This document shows, one piece after another, positions 36,601 through 44,559 of a stretch of DNA of 64,000 nucleotides. Positions within the stretch are counted from its first letter, which is position 1. Each line of letters opens with the position of its first letter. Source of the stretch: Streptomyces parvus. GTDB lineage: Bacteria; Actinomycetota; Actinomycetes; Streptomycetales; Streptomycetaceae. The notes below the pieces were generated by a model, which searched no databases, was not told the origin of the DNA, and saw only the letters and a list, made by a program, of their open reading frames with translations. The translations under genes were made by a program, and so were the position numbers. The stretch lies in assembly GCF_014648875.1 (NCBI RefSeq), contig NZ_BMRY01000007.1:1-64000 (forward strand), written 5' to 3'.

Positions 36601-39600
36601 CGGTCGAGGCCCGCTACCTCGACTTCCTCAACCAGCAGAACGCCTTCCTGGCCGGGCCCGACGCCGCGGGCATGCTCGACTACTGGCGGTCCCATCTGCC
36701 GGCCGAGGTCCCGCTCCTGGACCTCCCCGTCGACAAACCCCGCCCGGCGGTCCAGACCCACAACGGGGCCTCGGAGTTCTTCGTCCTGGACGACGCGCTC
36801 AGCGCTCGCGTCCACGCCCTGGCCCGGACGCACGGTGTCACCCCGTTCATGGTGCTGCTCAGCGCCTACTACCTCCTGCTGCACCGCTACTCCGGGCAGG
36901 ACCACATCGTCGTCGGCAGCCCGGTGACCGGCCGCACCCGGCAGGACTTCGCGTCCGTCTACGGCTACTTCGTCAACCCGCTGCCCCTGCACGCCGACCT
37001 GTCCGACGACCCGACCGTCGCCGAACTGCTGCAACAGGTCCGCCGCACCGTGCTCGGCGGCCTGGACAACCAGGAGTACCCCTTCGTCCTCCTCGTCGAG
37101 GAGCTGGGCCTCCAGCACGACCCCAGCCGCTCCGCCGTCTTCCAGGCGATGTTCATCCTCCTCACCCACAAGGTGGCCACCGAGCAGTACGGATACCGCC
37201 TGGAGTACATCGAACTACCGGAGGAGGAGGGGCAGTTCGACATAACGCTGTCCGCCTACGAGGACGAGGCGGAGGGCCGGTTCCACTGCGTCTTCAAATA
37301 CAACACCGACCTCTTCCTCCCCGAGACCATGCGCCGTATGGCCGCCCACTACACCCGCCTCCTCGACCGGATGACCCGCGCCCCGGGCGACCGGCCCGCC
37401 TCCCGGCTGGCGATGCTCGGCGACCGGGAGCGGGAGCGGCTCGTGGGGGAGTGGAGCCGCCCGGCCCTGCCGTACGCCGGCCACCGCGACGACGACCCGT
37501 TCACTCCGGTCCACGTGCTGATCGCCCGCACCGCCGCCGAACACCCCGAGGCCGTCGCCGTCTCCACGCCCTCCCCGCACGGTGGGGCACACCGGCTGAC
37601 CTACGCGGAGCTGGAGCGGCGTGCCGCCGACACCGCGGCCCGGCTGCGTACGCTCGGGATCGGCGAAGGCTCGGCGGTCGTGCTGTGCCTGGACAAGTCG
37701 CCCGAGCTGATCGTCGCCCTGCTCGCCGTGCTCAAGGCCGGCGCCGCCTACCTTCCGATCCGGCCCGACCAGCCCGCCGACCGGCTCGCCCACCTCGTGT
37801 CGGCCACCGGAGCGGAGCTCGTCCTCGTCGCCGACGACGCCGGGCCCGGGGCCACCGGTACGACCGGCGCGACCGCGACCGACGCGGCGCTGACCGTCCC
37901 GACGCTCACCCTCGCCGCCCTCGCACGCACCGAACCGCACCCGGACGGGCCGGCGGCCCAGGTCGCCCCGGACTCGCCCGCGTACGTCATCACCACCTCC
38001 GGCTCGACCGGCCGCCCCAAGGCCGTCCGCGTCAGCCACCGCAACCTCGCCTCCGCCCACGCCGCATGGCGGCAGGCGTACCGGCTGGACACCGACGTGA
38101 CGACCCACCTCCAGATGGCCGAACCGTCCTTCGACGTGTTCACCGGCGACCTGGTCCGCGCGCTGTGCTCGGGCGGCACGCTCGTCCTGGCCGACCGCGA
38201 CCTCCTCTTCGACACCACCCGCCTCTACCGCACGATGCGCCAGGAGCGCGTCGACTGCGCCGAGTTCGTCCCCGCCGTCATCCGCGGACTGATGGACCAC
38301 TGCGCGCGGGAAGGGCTGCGGCTGGACTTCCTGCGGCTGCTGGTGGTCGGCTCGGACGCCTGGAGCGTCGGGGAGTACCGCAGACTGGCCGAGCTGTGCG
38401 GACCCGGCACCCGCCTCGTCAACTCCTACGGCCTGACCGAAGCCACCATCGACAGCGCGTACTTCGAAGGGCCCGTCGACGACCTGGAACCCGGCGCGAT
38501 GGTCCCGATCGGCCGCCCCCTCCCCAACAGCACGCTCCACATCCTCGACGCCCACGGCGAACCCGTCCCGCCCGGCGTGCCCGGCGAACTCTGGATCGGC
38601 GGCCAGGGCGTCGCCCTCGGCTACGCCGGAGACCCCGAGCAGACCGGTGAACGCTTCGTCACCCGGACGCTCTCCGGGGCCGGCGACGCTCGCCCCGAAC
38701 GGCTCTACCGAACCGGCGACATCGCCCGCTGGGACGCGCACGGACGGGTCCATCTGCTCGGCCGGACCGACGGACAGATCAAACTGCGCGGCCACCGCAT
38801 CGAGATCGGCGAGATCGAGGCCCACCTTGCCCAGTGGCCCCCGCTCGCCCGGGCCGTCGTCGCCGTACGCACCGACACCGGGGGAGACGCGGCCCTGTGC
38901 GCCTACTGCGTACCGGAGGCAGGAGCGGCCCTGGACGTCCGGGCCCTGCGCCGCCATCTCGCCCGCTCGCTGCCCTCGTACATGATCCCGTCCCACTTCA
39001 CCGAGCTGCCCGCCCTGCCGCTCACCGCCAACGGCAAGGTCGACACGGCCGCCCTGCCCGCCCCGCGGGCCGAGGCCGGCGACCGGCCGTACGAGGAGCC
39101 GGTGACGCTGTACGAGGTGAGCGTCGCCCGGCACTGGAAGACGCTCCTGGGGCGCGAACAGATCGGCCTGGGCGACGACTTCTTCGAACTCGGTGGCAGC
39201 TCGATCAAGCTCATCGAACTCCTCCACCATCTGCGCACCGAGTTCGGCGTCGGCGTCCCCGTCAGCAGGCTCTATCAGGTGACCACGCTCCACGGGATGG
39301 CCGCCACGGTGCAGGACGTCCTGCTCGGGGCGAGCGCCGACGAGCTGCCCAGCCTGACCTTCAACGCCGGACAGCACCCCGCCCTCTTCTGCTTCCCGCC
39401 CGCAGGCGGCCACGGGCTGGTCTACCGGGGCCTGGCCGCCCAGCTCCCCGACCACCGCGTCATCGGCTTCAACTACCTCCCCGGCGACGACAAGGTCGCC
39501 CGGTACGCCGACCTGATCGAGGCCGACCGCCCCGAAGCGCCCTACGTCCTCCTCGGCTACTCCCTCGGCGGCAACCTCGCCTTCGAGACCGCCAAGGAGC

Positions 39601-40031
39601 TGGAGCGGCGCGGCCGACGCGTCGACCACGTCGTCATCCTCGACTCCCGCCGCATCCTCACCGCCTATGAACCGGACGCATCCGGAATCGCCGCGTTCGA
39701 GGCCGAACTCGCGGACCACGTACGCAAACACACCGGATCCGACGCCGTCACCCGTGAAACCCTCGCCCACGCCGCCGAGTACCTCGCGTTCTGCGGTCGC
39801 ACACCCAACACCGGCACGGTCGCCGCGACGGTCACCGTCATCACCGACGAGGAGAAGGCCGCCCTCTACGCCGCCGGGGAGCACGGGACCTGGCACGGCA
39901 GCTCCACCGGTGCCACCGCAGTCCTGCGCGGCTCCGGGGTCCACGCCGACATGCTCGACGCCAAACACCTGGCCCGCAACGCCCGGATGGTGCGCTCGGT
40001 CATCGCCGGGGAGGCGCCCCATGACCGATGA
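30627..40031 (+). CDS. ftdB: Hybrid iterative PKS-NRPS for polycyclic tetramate macrolactam
   Basis: 3134 aa. Domains in order: KS (Cys184, His319, His359), AT (GHSTG Ser639, VPYH ending His742), DH (His937, Asp1102), KR (TGAFGALG from 1449, Tyr1606), ACP (Ser1766), C (HHIVSD from 1959), A (TTSGSTGRPK from 2456), PCP (Ser2859), TE (Ser2979, Asp3006, His3106). No enoylreductase or methyltransferase is present. The adenylation pocket reads D2503-V2504-G2507-E2546-V2573-G2575-S2600-I2608-D2609, one conservative change from the DVGEIGSID ornithine code. A single PKS module in such enzymes works iteratively to build two polyene chains that are joined to both ornithine amines, with tetramate closure by the TE. 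The stop overlaps ftdC by 11 nt. Confidence 0.97.
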   Translation: MADANSRALRDKVAIIGMGCRLPGGASDHRTFWRNLVAGKDCITPTPPDRYDVRTLGSRFRDKPGRLVGGRGGYIDGFDEFDPAFFGISPREADHMDPQQRKLLEVAWEALEDGGQRPADLAGSDVAVYVGAFTLDYKILQFADLGFTSLAAHTATGTMMTMVSNRISYCFDFRGPSLSVDTACSSSLVAVHLACQALHNGETDLALAGGTLLHMAPQYTVAETKGGFLSPGGRSRTFDAAADGYVRAEGVGLVALKRLDDAVRDGDRIHAVILASGVNQDGHTNGITVPNPDAQVDLIRRVCAEAGITPGDLQYMEAHGTSTPVGDPIEANALARALAVGRAPGARAYVGSVKTNIGHTESAAGIAGLIKTVLSIEHRTIPPHINLENLNPAIDPATLPYEIPTRPTDWPAHEGPARAGVNSFGFGGTNAHVVLEEAPPPTPPDRPNDVAAGRRWSILPLSARRPDALAEMAAGIRAELAGDNGPAVALDDLGHTLAHRRQHLPERLAVVHSSRASLDEALAAHERGEPHPRVVHGRARDAADRRLVWVFTGMGPQWWGMGRQLLEEEPVFRDAVTACDRALREFADWSLVEELTAGESVSRMNDTWLAQPANFAVQVGLAALWRSHGVRPDAVVGHSTGEIAAFHAAGVYSLRDAARIAVHRSRLQQTLAGTGTMLAVSLSEDEAERRVRPYSDRVSVAAVNSPTAITLAGDEAALTLLAEELRAEQQFAKFLTVEVPYHSVGMERIKDELLAELAPLEPRAAQVPLYLTGVEGTARGEELDAAYWWKNVRDRVRFRSAIDRVADDGHRVFLEIGPHPVLGHAIRECLDAGGRSALTLPSIRRKEDETERFAASLGTLHTLGVPIDWDLLQPTGRPVTLPRHPFRRDRHWTEPRPVAQVRLGHRDHPLLGRRTDATEPTWQARLDTENLPYLAGHRIQDTVVFPAAGYLEMAAQAVLRLTGSTTAVLADIDLRKALFLPDGEDRTVEVSLSLEDAAFTIASPTGDDGERAVHASGIVRTGQRRRTAAPLDAAAIRARARRHLAGPDCYTALAALGYHYGPAFQAVEEVWIGADEVLARIRPPRALDDDAAGHHLHPVLLDACFQTLPLIPANPEAPAPAGGIRLPLSLDEVALEPVGDQPFWAHATLLPADSDTTLGNIALYADDGTPLGRIEGFRAADVEKAATAVARTTIDSWLAEPVWTDCPPLPAEDIGTPPRDVSWLLLADTGGLADAFAALAETRGERCRLVRRDTAYTASADGRTYTVDPASDADLRRLFADLDRDGGPFRGTVLHLWNLDTPALAACDRTALRDHTGAGAYSLIVLARLLSARGGGGRLHIVTRGAQPALPGEAPEPLGAPAWGIGRVLRHQELTDHPGKLIDLDPRRHPGPDGDRAEAEALLAEALSDDEAEIALRDGGRRTGRLRPAESLTRPLPPRLRADGSYLVTGAFGALGRLLCRTLVRRGARRIVLVGRTPVPPREKWAGTDPATAEGRAVALLRELETLGAHPVPATFDITDEDALTGWLDAHRRSGAPPVRGVFHLAGQVRDTLVADLDRAAFDAVHDPKTVGAHLLHRHLRDEPLEHFVLFASIASLLTTAGQTNYAAGNAFLDALAHHRRAQGLPALSLDWGPWATGMIEELGLAEHYLHSRGMSSLSPEAGMAVLERVIGQDHAQLVVATVVDWPVFLAWYPSPPPLVADLAAAAAPPTDTSGNGFLDTFRTAGEDARRALVTERFAVLAATVLRTGADRIDPATGLGELGLDSLLAMELRARIHAELGVALPVVALLSGAPAGELADRLHDGLTALASAADPERADGAVRLHTDERRYPLTQNQKALWFLKHLNPDGYAYNIGGAVEVNVALEPDLMFEAVRRLIARHPALRTNFLLVDGQAVQQVSEDARTDLALFDVRGEDWETIHATIVEEYRKPYDLAHDPLIRFRLFKRGPDRWIIMKAVHHIVSDAISTFTFIEELLAVYEALRRNQEHRLPPVEARYLDFLNQQNAFLAGPDAAGMLDYWRSHLPAEVPLLDLPVDKPRPAVQTHNGASEFFVLDDALSARVHALARTHGVTPFMVLLSAYYLLLHRYSGQDHIVVGSPVTGRTRQDFASVYGYFVNPLPLHADLSDDPTVAELLQQVRRTVLGGLDNQEYPFVLLVEELGLQHDPSRSAVFQAMFILLTHKVATEQYGYRLEYIELPEEEGQFDITLSAYEDEAEGRFHCVFKYNTDLFLPETMRRMAAHYTRLLDRMTRAPGDRPASRLAMLGDRERERLVGEWSRPALPYAGHRDDDPFTPVHVLIARTAAEHPEAVAVSTPSPHGGAHRLTYAELERRAADTAARLRTLGIGEGSAVVLCLDKSPELIVALLAVLKAGAAYLPIRPDQPADRLAHLVSATGAELVLVADDAGPGATGTTGATATDAALTVPTLTLAALARTEPHPDGPAAQVAPDSPAYVITTSGSTGRPKAVRVSHRNLASAHAAWRQAYRLDTDVTTHLQMAEPSFDVFTGDLVRALCSGGTLVLADRDLLFDTTRLYRTMRQERVDCAEFVPAVIRGLMDHCAREGLRLDFLRLLVVGSDAWSVGEYRRLAELCGPGTRLVNSYGLTEATIDSAYFEGPVDDLEPGAMVPIGRPLPNSTLHILDAHGEPVPPGVPGELWIGGQGVALGYAGDPEQTGERFVTRTLSGAGDARPERLYRTGDIARWDAHGRVHLLGRTDGQIKLRGHRIEIGEIEAHLAQWPPLARAVVAVRTDTGGDAALCAYCVPEAGAALDVRALRRHLARSLPSYMIPSHFTELPALPLTANGKVDTAALPAPRAEAGDRPYEEPVTLYEVSVARHWKTLLGREQIGLGDDFFELGGSSIKLIELLHHLRTEFGVGVPVSRLYQVTTLHGMAATVQDVLLGASADELPSLTFNAGQHPALFCFPPAGGHGLVYRGLAAQLPDHRVIGFNYLPGDDKVARYADLIEADRPEAPYVLLGYSLGGNLAFETAKELERRGRRVDHVVILDSRRILTAYEPDASGIAAFEAELADHVRKHTGSDAVTRETLAHAAEYLAFCGRTPNTGTVAATVTVITDEEKAALYAAGEHGTWHGSSTGATAVLRGSGVHADMLDAKHLARNARMVRSVIAGEAPHDR

Positions 40032-41736
40032 CGACACGGCAGAGGCCGCCGAATCCGCCCCGGCCGACCTCTCCGACTGGACCACCAGGGAACGCACCCC
40101 CGGCACCCCGCCCCGCGTCATCGTCGTCGGCGCTGGCGTGGCCGGCCTCTCCACCGGATGCTACGCGCAGATGAGCGGCGCCAGGACCCGCGTCTTCGAG
40201 AAGCACGTGCTGCCCGGCGGCTGCTGCACCGCCTGGTCGCGGGACGGCTACCTCTTCGACTACTGCATCGAATGGCTCATCGGCACCGCCCCGGGCAACG
40301 ACGCGCACCGGGTATGGGCCGAACTCGGGGCGCTGGACGGAAAGTCCGTCACCAACTTCGAGCTGTTCAACAAGGTCGAGGACGAGCACGGCCGGTCGGT
40401 GACGTTCTACAACGACCCCGACCGGCTCGAGGCCCATCTCCTGGACGTCTCACCCGCCGACGCCCCGCTCATCCGGGCCTTCACCCGGGATCTGCGCCGG
40501 TTCGTCGACATCGAGCTGTACCCGTTCCTGACCGCGCCCGCCCTGCGGACCGTACGGGAACGGGCACAGACCCTGCGCACCGTGCTCCCGGCCTTCCGGC
40601 TGTTCTGGCGGAACGCGGCGACCCCGATGCACGTGTTCGCCGACCGGTTCCAGGACCCGCTGCTCCGCAAGGCGTTCCGCAACATCTTCTTCCAGGACCC
40701 GGGAGGCTTTCCGCTGCTGCCGTACCTCTTCAACATGGCCGCCGCCCACCACGGCAACGCGGGCTTCCCCCAAGGAGGGTCGCTCGGCCTCGCCCGCTCG
40801 ATCGAGGAGCGCTACCGGAACCTCGGCGGCACGATCACCTACCGGGCCCGCACCGAACGGATCCTGGTCGAGAACGACCGGGCGATCGGCATCGAACTAC
40901 GCGGCGGAAGGCGGTACTTCGCCGAGCACGTGGTCTCCGCCTGCGACGGACACACCACCGTCTACGGGCTGCTGGGCGGCCGGTACACCGGCCCCCGCAT
41001 CGACAAGCTCTACACCGACCTCCTCCACCGGCCCGGCACGCTCTTCCCCGCCGTCGTCTCCGCCTTCGTCGGCCTGCGCGGCGACCTGGACCCCGACGAG
41101 GCGCACAGCACCACCCACCTCCTCGGCCCGGACGACGCGGGCCACCTCCCCGGCGCGCTGCAGGACAGCCTCGTCGTCCAGGCCCGCTCCCGCTACTCGG
41201 GCGGCTTCGCACCCCCCGGCTGCTCCGTCCTGCACTGCACCTACTTCAGCGACTACGCCCACTGGAAGGACCTGCGCACCAGGAACCGCAAGGAATACCG
41301 CCGCCGCAAACGCGAAGTCGCCGACTTCGTACGGGACTTCCTGGAGCGCCGCACCCCCGGAATCGCCGACCGCATCGAGATCGTCGAGGTCGCCACCCCC
41401 GCCACGACCCACCGCTACACCGGCAACCTGGGCGGCTCCATCCTCGCCTGGAAAGCGTTCTCCGACGCCGACGACGTCGCCGCGCGGCTCGTCGGCAAGG
41501 ACCGGATGCGGCTGCCCGGACTCAGCGGCTTCTCCATGGCCGGCCAGTGGGTCGGCATGGGCGGCCTGATCCGCGCAGCCTCCACAGGCCGCTTCGCCGT
41601 CCAGTACCTCTGCCGCGAACTGGGCCTGGAATTCCGGGCCTGGGAGAGCAAGGGCGACGAACCCTGGCACCCCGGAAAGCTGGGACACCTGCCCCAGCTC
41701 GACCGGTGGTCGGCACGGGAGAGCGAGGGCTCATGA
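40021..41736 (+). CDS. ftdC: FAD-dependent phytoene-desaturase-like oxidoreductase, PTM ring formation
   Basis: 571 aa. The N-terminal dinucleotide fold VIVVGAGVAGLSTGCYAQMS begins near residue 33, followed by EKHVLPGGCCTAW. The C-terminal FAD-closing segment is GQWVGMGGLIRAASTGRFAV. It is CrtI/RetG-like. In PTM pathways the paired enzymes of this type make the carbocyclic rings reductively. The ATG at 40021 lies inside the end of ftdB (11-nt overlap). About 40 percent similar by eye to ftdD, so the two arose by tandem duplication. Confidence 0.9.
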   Translation: MTDDDTAEAAESAPADLSDWTTRERTPGTPPRVIVVGAGVAGLSTGCYAQMSGARTRVFEKHVLPGGCCTAWSRDGYLFDYCIEWLIGTAPGNDAHRVWAELGALDGKSVTNFELFNKVEDEHGRSVTFYNDPDRLEAHLLDVSPADAPLIRAFTRDLRRFVDIELYPFLTAPALRTVRERAQTLRTVLPAFRLFWRNAATPMHVFADRFQDPLLRKAFRNIFFQDPGGFPLLPYLFNMAAAHHGNAGFPQGGSLGLARSIEERYRNLGGTITYRARTERILVENDRAIGIELRGGRRYFAEHVVSACDGHTTVYGLLGGRYTGPRIDKLYTDLLHRPGTLFPAVVSAFVGLRGDLDPDEAHSTTHLLGPDDAGHLPGALQDSLVVQARSRYSGGFAPPGCSVLHCTYFSDYAHWKDLRTRNRKEYRRRKREVADFVRDFLERRTPGIADRIEIVEVATPATTHRYTGNLGGSILAWKAFSDADDVAARLVGKDRMRLPGLSGFSMAGQWVGMGGLIRAASTGRFAVQYLCRELGLEFRAWESKGDEPWHPGKLGHLPQLDRWSARESEGS

Positions 41737-43454
41737 ACGCAACCCGCAAGCAGACCCGGCCGGCCACCACGCGCCCCCGCGAGACGATGATCATCATCGG
41801 GGCCGGGCTCGGCGGCCTCTCCACCGGCTGCTACGCCCAGATGAACGGCTACCGCACCCGCGTCCTGGAGATGCACGAGATCCCCGGTGGCTGCTGCACC
41901 GCCTGGGAGCGCGGCGGCTTCACCCTGGATGCCTGCGTCAGCTGGCTCCTCGGCAGCGGCCCCGGCAACGAGATGCACCGGATCTGGCTGGAGCTCGGCG
42001 CCCTCCAGGGCAAGGAGATCCGCCACTTCGACGTCTTCAACATCGTGCGCGGCACCGACGGGAGGGCCGTCCACTTCTACTCCGACCCGGACCGCCTCGA
42101 AGCCCACCTCATCGCCCTCTCACCGGCCGACGCCCGCCTCGTACGGAAGTTCTGCGGTCAACTCCGCAGCTTCCGCAAGGCGTTGGCCGTCTACCCCTTC
42201 CTCAAGCCCGTCGGCTTGATGGGGCGGCGGGAGCGCTGGCGGATGCTCGCCTCGTTCCTGCCGTACTTCAACGCCGTACGCACCACGATCACCGTCCTGA
42301 TGACCGACTTCTCCGCGAAGTTCAAGGACCCCCTCCTGCGGGAGGCCTTCAACTTCATCCTGTACGAGAAGCACCCGGCCTTCCCCGTCCTCCCGTTCCA
42401 CTTCCAGCTCGCCTCGCACGCCAACCTCTCCGCCGGCGTCCCCGAAGGCGGCTCCCTCGGTCTCGCCGAGTCGATCGAGGCCCGCTACCGACGGCTCGGC
42501 GGCGAGGTCTCGTACAACACGAAGGTCGACTCCGTGATCGTCGAGGACGACCGTGCGGTCGGCGTCCGGCTCAGCGACGGCGGCGAACTCCGCGCCGACA
42601 TCGTCGTCTCGGCCTGCGACGGCTACACCACCACGATGAAGTTCCTGAAGGGCGCCTACCTGGGCGAGGACTACCGCAAGCTCTACACCGAGACCATCCA
42701 CGAACCCGGCATGGTCTTCCCCGGCTACTTCACCCTCTTCCTCGGCCTCTCCCGCCCCTTCCCCGACGGCGACCCCTGCACGACGCACCTGATCGACGAG
42801 ACCCTGGCGGCCGAGCTGACCGGCATCCGGCACCCCAGCATCAACGTCCAGTTCCGCAGCCGCCATTACCCCGAACTGTCCCCGGACGGCACCACCGTCG
42901 TCTACGCCACCTACTTCTGCGACATCGCCCCCTGGCGCGCCCTGGACGAGGGGCCCGAACAGGTCACCCGCACCCGCGGCGGCCAGGAACTGCACACCCT
43001 GCCCGTCCGCCACGGGCGCGGCTACTACGCGGCGAAACGGCGGGCCCGCGAGGCACTCGTCGGCTTCCTGGAACAGCGCCACCCCGGCCTGCGGGACGCG
43101 ATCGTCGTCCGGGACGTCTCCAGCCCCCTCACCCAGGTCCGCTACACCGGCAACTACGACGGGACCGTGCTCGGCTGGCAGCCGTTCGTGGAGAGCGGGG
43201 AGAAGCTCGAAGAGCTGGTCAAGAAGCACGGCCCCGGCCTCCCCGGGCTGCGCGACTTCTACCAGTCCGGGGTCTGGGCCACCACCGGCGGCCTCATCCG
43301 GGCCGCCGCCGCCGGACGCCACGTCATGCAGTTCGTCTGCCGCGACGACGGCAAGCCCTTCACCGCGTCGGTCGACCTCACCGCACCCCCACCGACCCAC
43401 CGGGTCATCCCCGTGCACGTCCGCCCCACCGCACCGACGGAGAGGAAGTCATGA
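41733..43454 (+). CDS. ftdD: Second FAD-dependent phytoene-desaturase-like oxidoreductase
   Basis: 573 aa, same architecture as ftdC: MIIIGAGLGGLSTGCYAQMN, then EMHEIPGGCCTAWERGGFTL, and a C-terminal GVWATTGGLIRAAAAGRHVM. The shared PGGCCTAW motif sets both apart from carotenoid desaturases. Start and the preceding stop overlap as ATGA. Which of the two enzymes forms the first ring cannot be told from sequence alone; the number and identity of such genes correlate with the ring pattern (5-5-6 versus 5-6-5) in known clusters. Confidence 0.9.
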   Translation: MNATRKQTRPATTRPRETMIIIGAGLGGLSTGCYAQMNGYRTRVLEMHEIPGGCCTAWERGGFTLDACVSWLLGSGPGNEMHRIWLELGALQGKEIRHFDVFNIVRGTDGRAVHFYSDPDRLEAHLIALSPADARLVRKFCGQLRSFRKALAVYPFLKPVGLMGRRERWRMLASFLPYFNAVRTTITVLMTDFSAKFKDPLLREAFNFILYEKHPAFPVLPFHFQLASHANLSAGVPEGGSLGLAESIEARYRRLGGEVSYNTKVDSVIVEDDRAVGVRLSDGGELRADIVVSACDGYTTTMKFLKGAYLGEDYRKLYTETIHEPGMVFPGYFTLFLGLSRPFPDGDPCTTHLIDETLAAELTGIRHPSINVQFRSRHYPELSPDGTTVVYATYFCDIAPWRALDEGPEQVTRTRGGQELHTLPVRHGRGYYAAKRRAREALVGFLEQRHPGLRDAIVVRDVSSPLTQVRYTGNYDGTVLGWQPFVESGEKLEELVKKHGPGLPGLRDFYQSGVWATTGGLIRAAAAGRHVMQFVCRDDGKPFTASVDLTAPPPTHRVIPVHVRPTAPTERKS

Positions 43455-44506
43455 AGATCGCGAAATGGGTGGTCCGCGAGCACATGGAGGGCGTCCCCGA
43501 CGTGGACCGCGTCTACGCCAAGGTCGTGGAGAACATCGACGTCGCACTGGCCCCCGACGAGATGCTGTTGCGCACCCTGTACGTGTCCGTCGACCCCTAC
43601 CTCCAGGGCATCACCCTCGACACCCCCATCGGCCGGCACATGGGGGCCGACTCGATCATGGAGGTGGTGGAGGCAGGACCGCGCGCCGCCCACCGCGTCG
43701 GCGATCTCGTCCAGGGCTTCGGCGGCTGGCGTACGCATGTGATCTCGACCGGCGTCCCCGAACTCTGGCAGACCGGCACGTTCCCCATGGTCTTCCCGGC
43801 GTACCGGAGACTCGACCCCCGGTGGTACGACGACGCCCTGCCGCTGTCGACCGCCCTCAGCGTGATGGGCGGCCCGGGCATGACCGCGTGGGGGACCCTC
43901 TCCAAGTACATGACGATCAGCCCCGGCGAGACGCTCGTGGTCAGCGGCGCCTCCGGTGCGGTGGGCGCCCTCGTCGGCCAGCTCGCCGCGCTCGCCGGAG
44001 CCCGGGTGATCGGCACCACCTCGTCCCCGGAGAAGGCGGACTACCTCACCGGGCTCGGGTTCGACGCGGTGATCGTCTACCGCCACGGGGACGGCGCGGA
44101 CACCGTGCGCGAGGCGCTGGCCCGGGCGGCCCCCGACGGCGTCGACCGGTACTTCGACAACCTCGGGGGCACGGTCACCGACGCGGTGTTCCCCATGCTC
44201 AACATCGGCAGCCAGGTGGCGGTGTGCTGGCAGTGGGCTACCCAGGTCGGCAACGAGGACACCGGCCCCCGGCTCCTGCCCCACCTGATGTTCCCGCGCG
44301 CCACCGTCCGCGGGATCTTCTCCCTGGAGTGGTTCACCGAACGCAACTGGCAGGACCTCCACACCGAGCTGGGCGGCCGGGTCCGGCGCGGCGAGGTCTT
44401 CTGCGACCACACCCTGCACCACGGCTTCGACTCCATCCCCGGCGCCTACGCCAGCCTCTACAGCGACCGGGCTGCCAACCGCGGCAAGGTCCTCGTCGAA
44501 CTCTGA
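43451..44506 (+). CDS. ftdE: NADP-dependent MDR oxidoreductase, PTM final cyclisation
   Basis: 351 aa zinc-free medium-chain reductase. The N-terminal GroES-like domain contains LYVSVDPYLQG; the Rossmann part has VVSGASGAVGALVGQLA (AxxGxxG) near residue 160 and FDNLGGTVTDAV, hallmarks of the leukotriene B4 dehydrogenase/CurA branch. Homologues (IkaC-like) close an inner ring of PTMs by reductive carbon-carbon bond formation. The ATG overlaps the ftdD stop by ATGA. Confidence 0.9.
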   Translation: MKIAKWVVREHMEGVPDVDRVYAKVVENIDVALAPDEMLLRTLYVSVDPYLQGITLDTPIGRHMGADSIMEVVEAGPRAAHRVGDLVQGFGGWRTHVISTGVPELWQTGTFPMVFPAYRRLDPRWYDDALPLSTALSVMGGPGMTAWGTLSKYMTISPGETLVVSGASGAVGALVGQLAALAGARVIGTTSSPEKADYLTGLGFDAVIVYRHGDGADTVREALARAAPDGVDRYFDNLGGTVTDAVFPMLNIGSQVAVCWQWATQVGNEDTGPRLLPHLMFPRATVRGIFSLEWFTERNWQDLHTELGGRVRRGEVFCDHTLHHGFDSIPGAYASLYSDRAANRGKVLVEL

Positions 44507-44559
44507 GCGCATGGCCCCCTTCTCGCCAACGGCTCCAACGCCCCGTCCCAGGAGGCACA

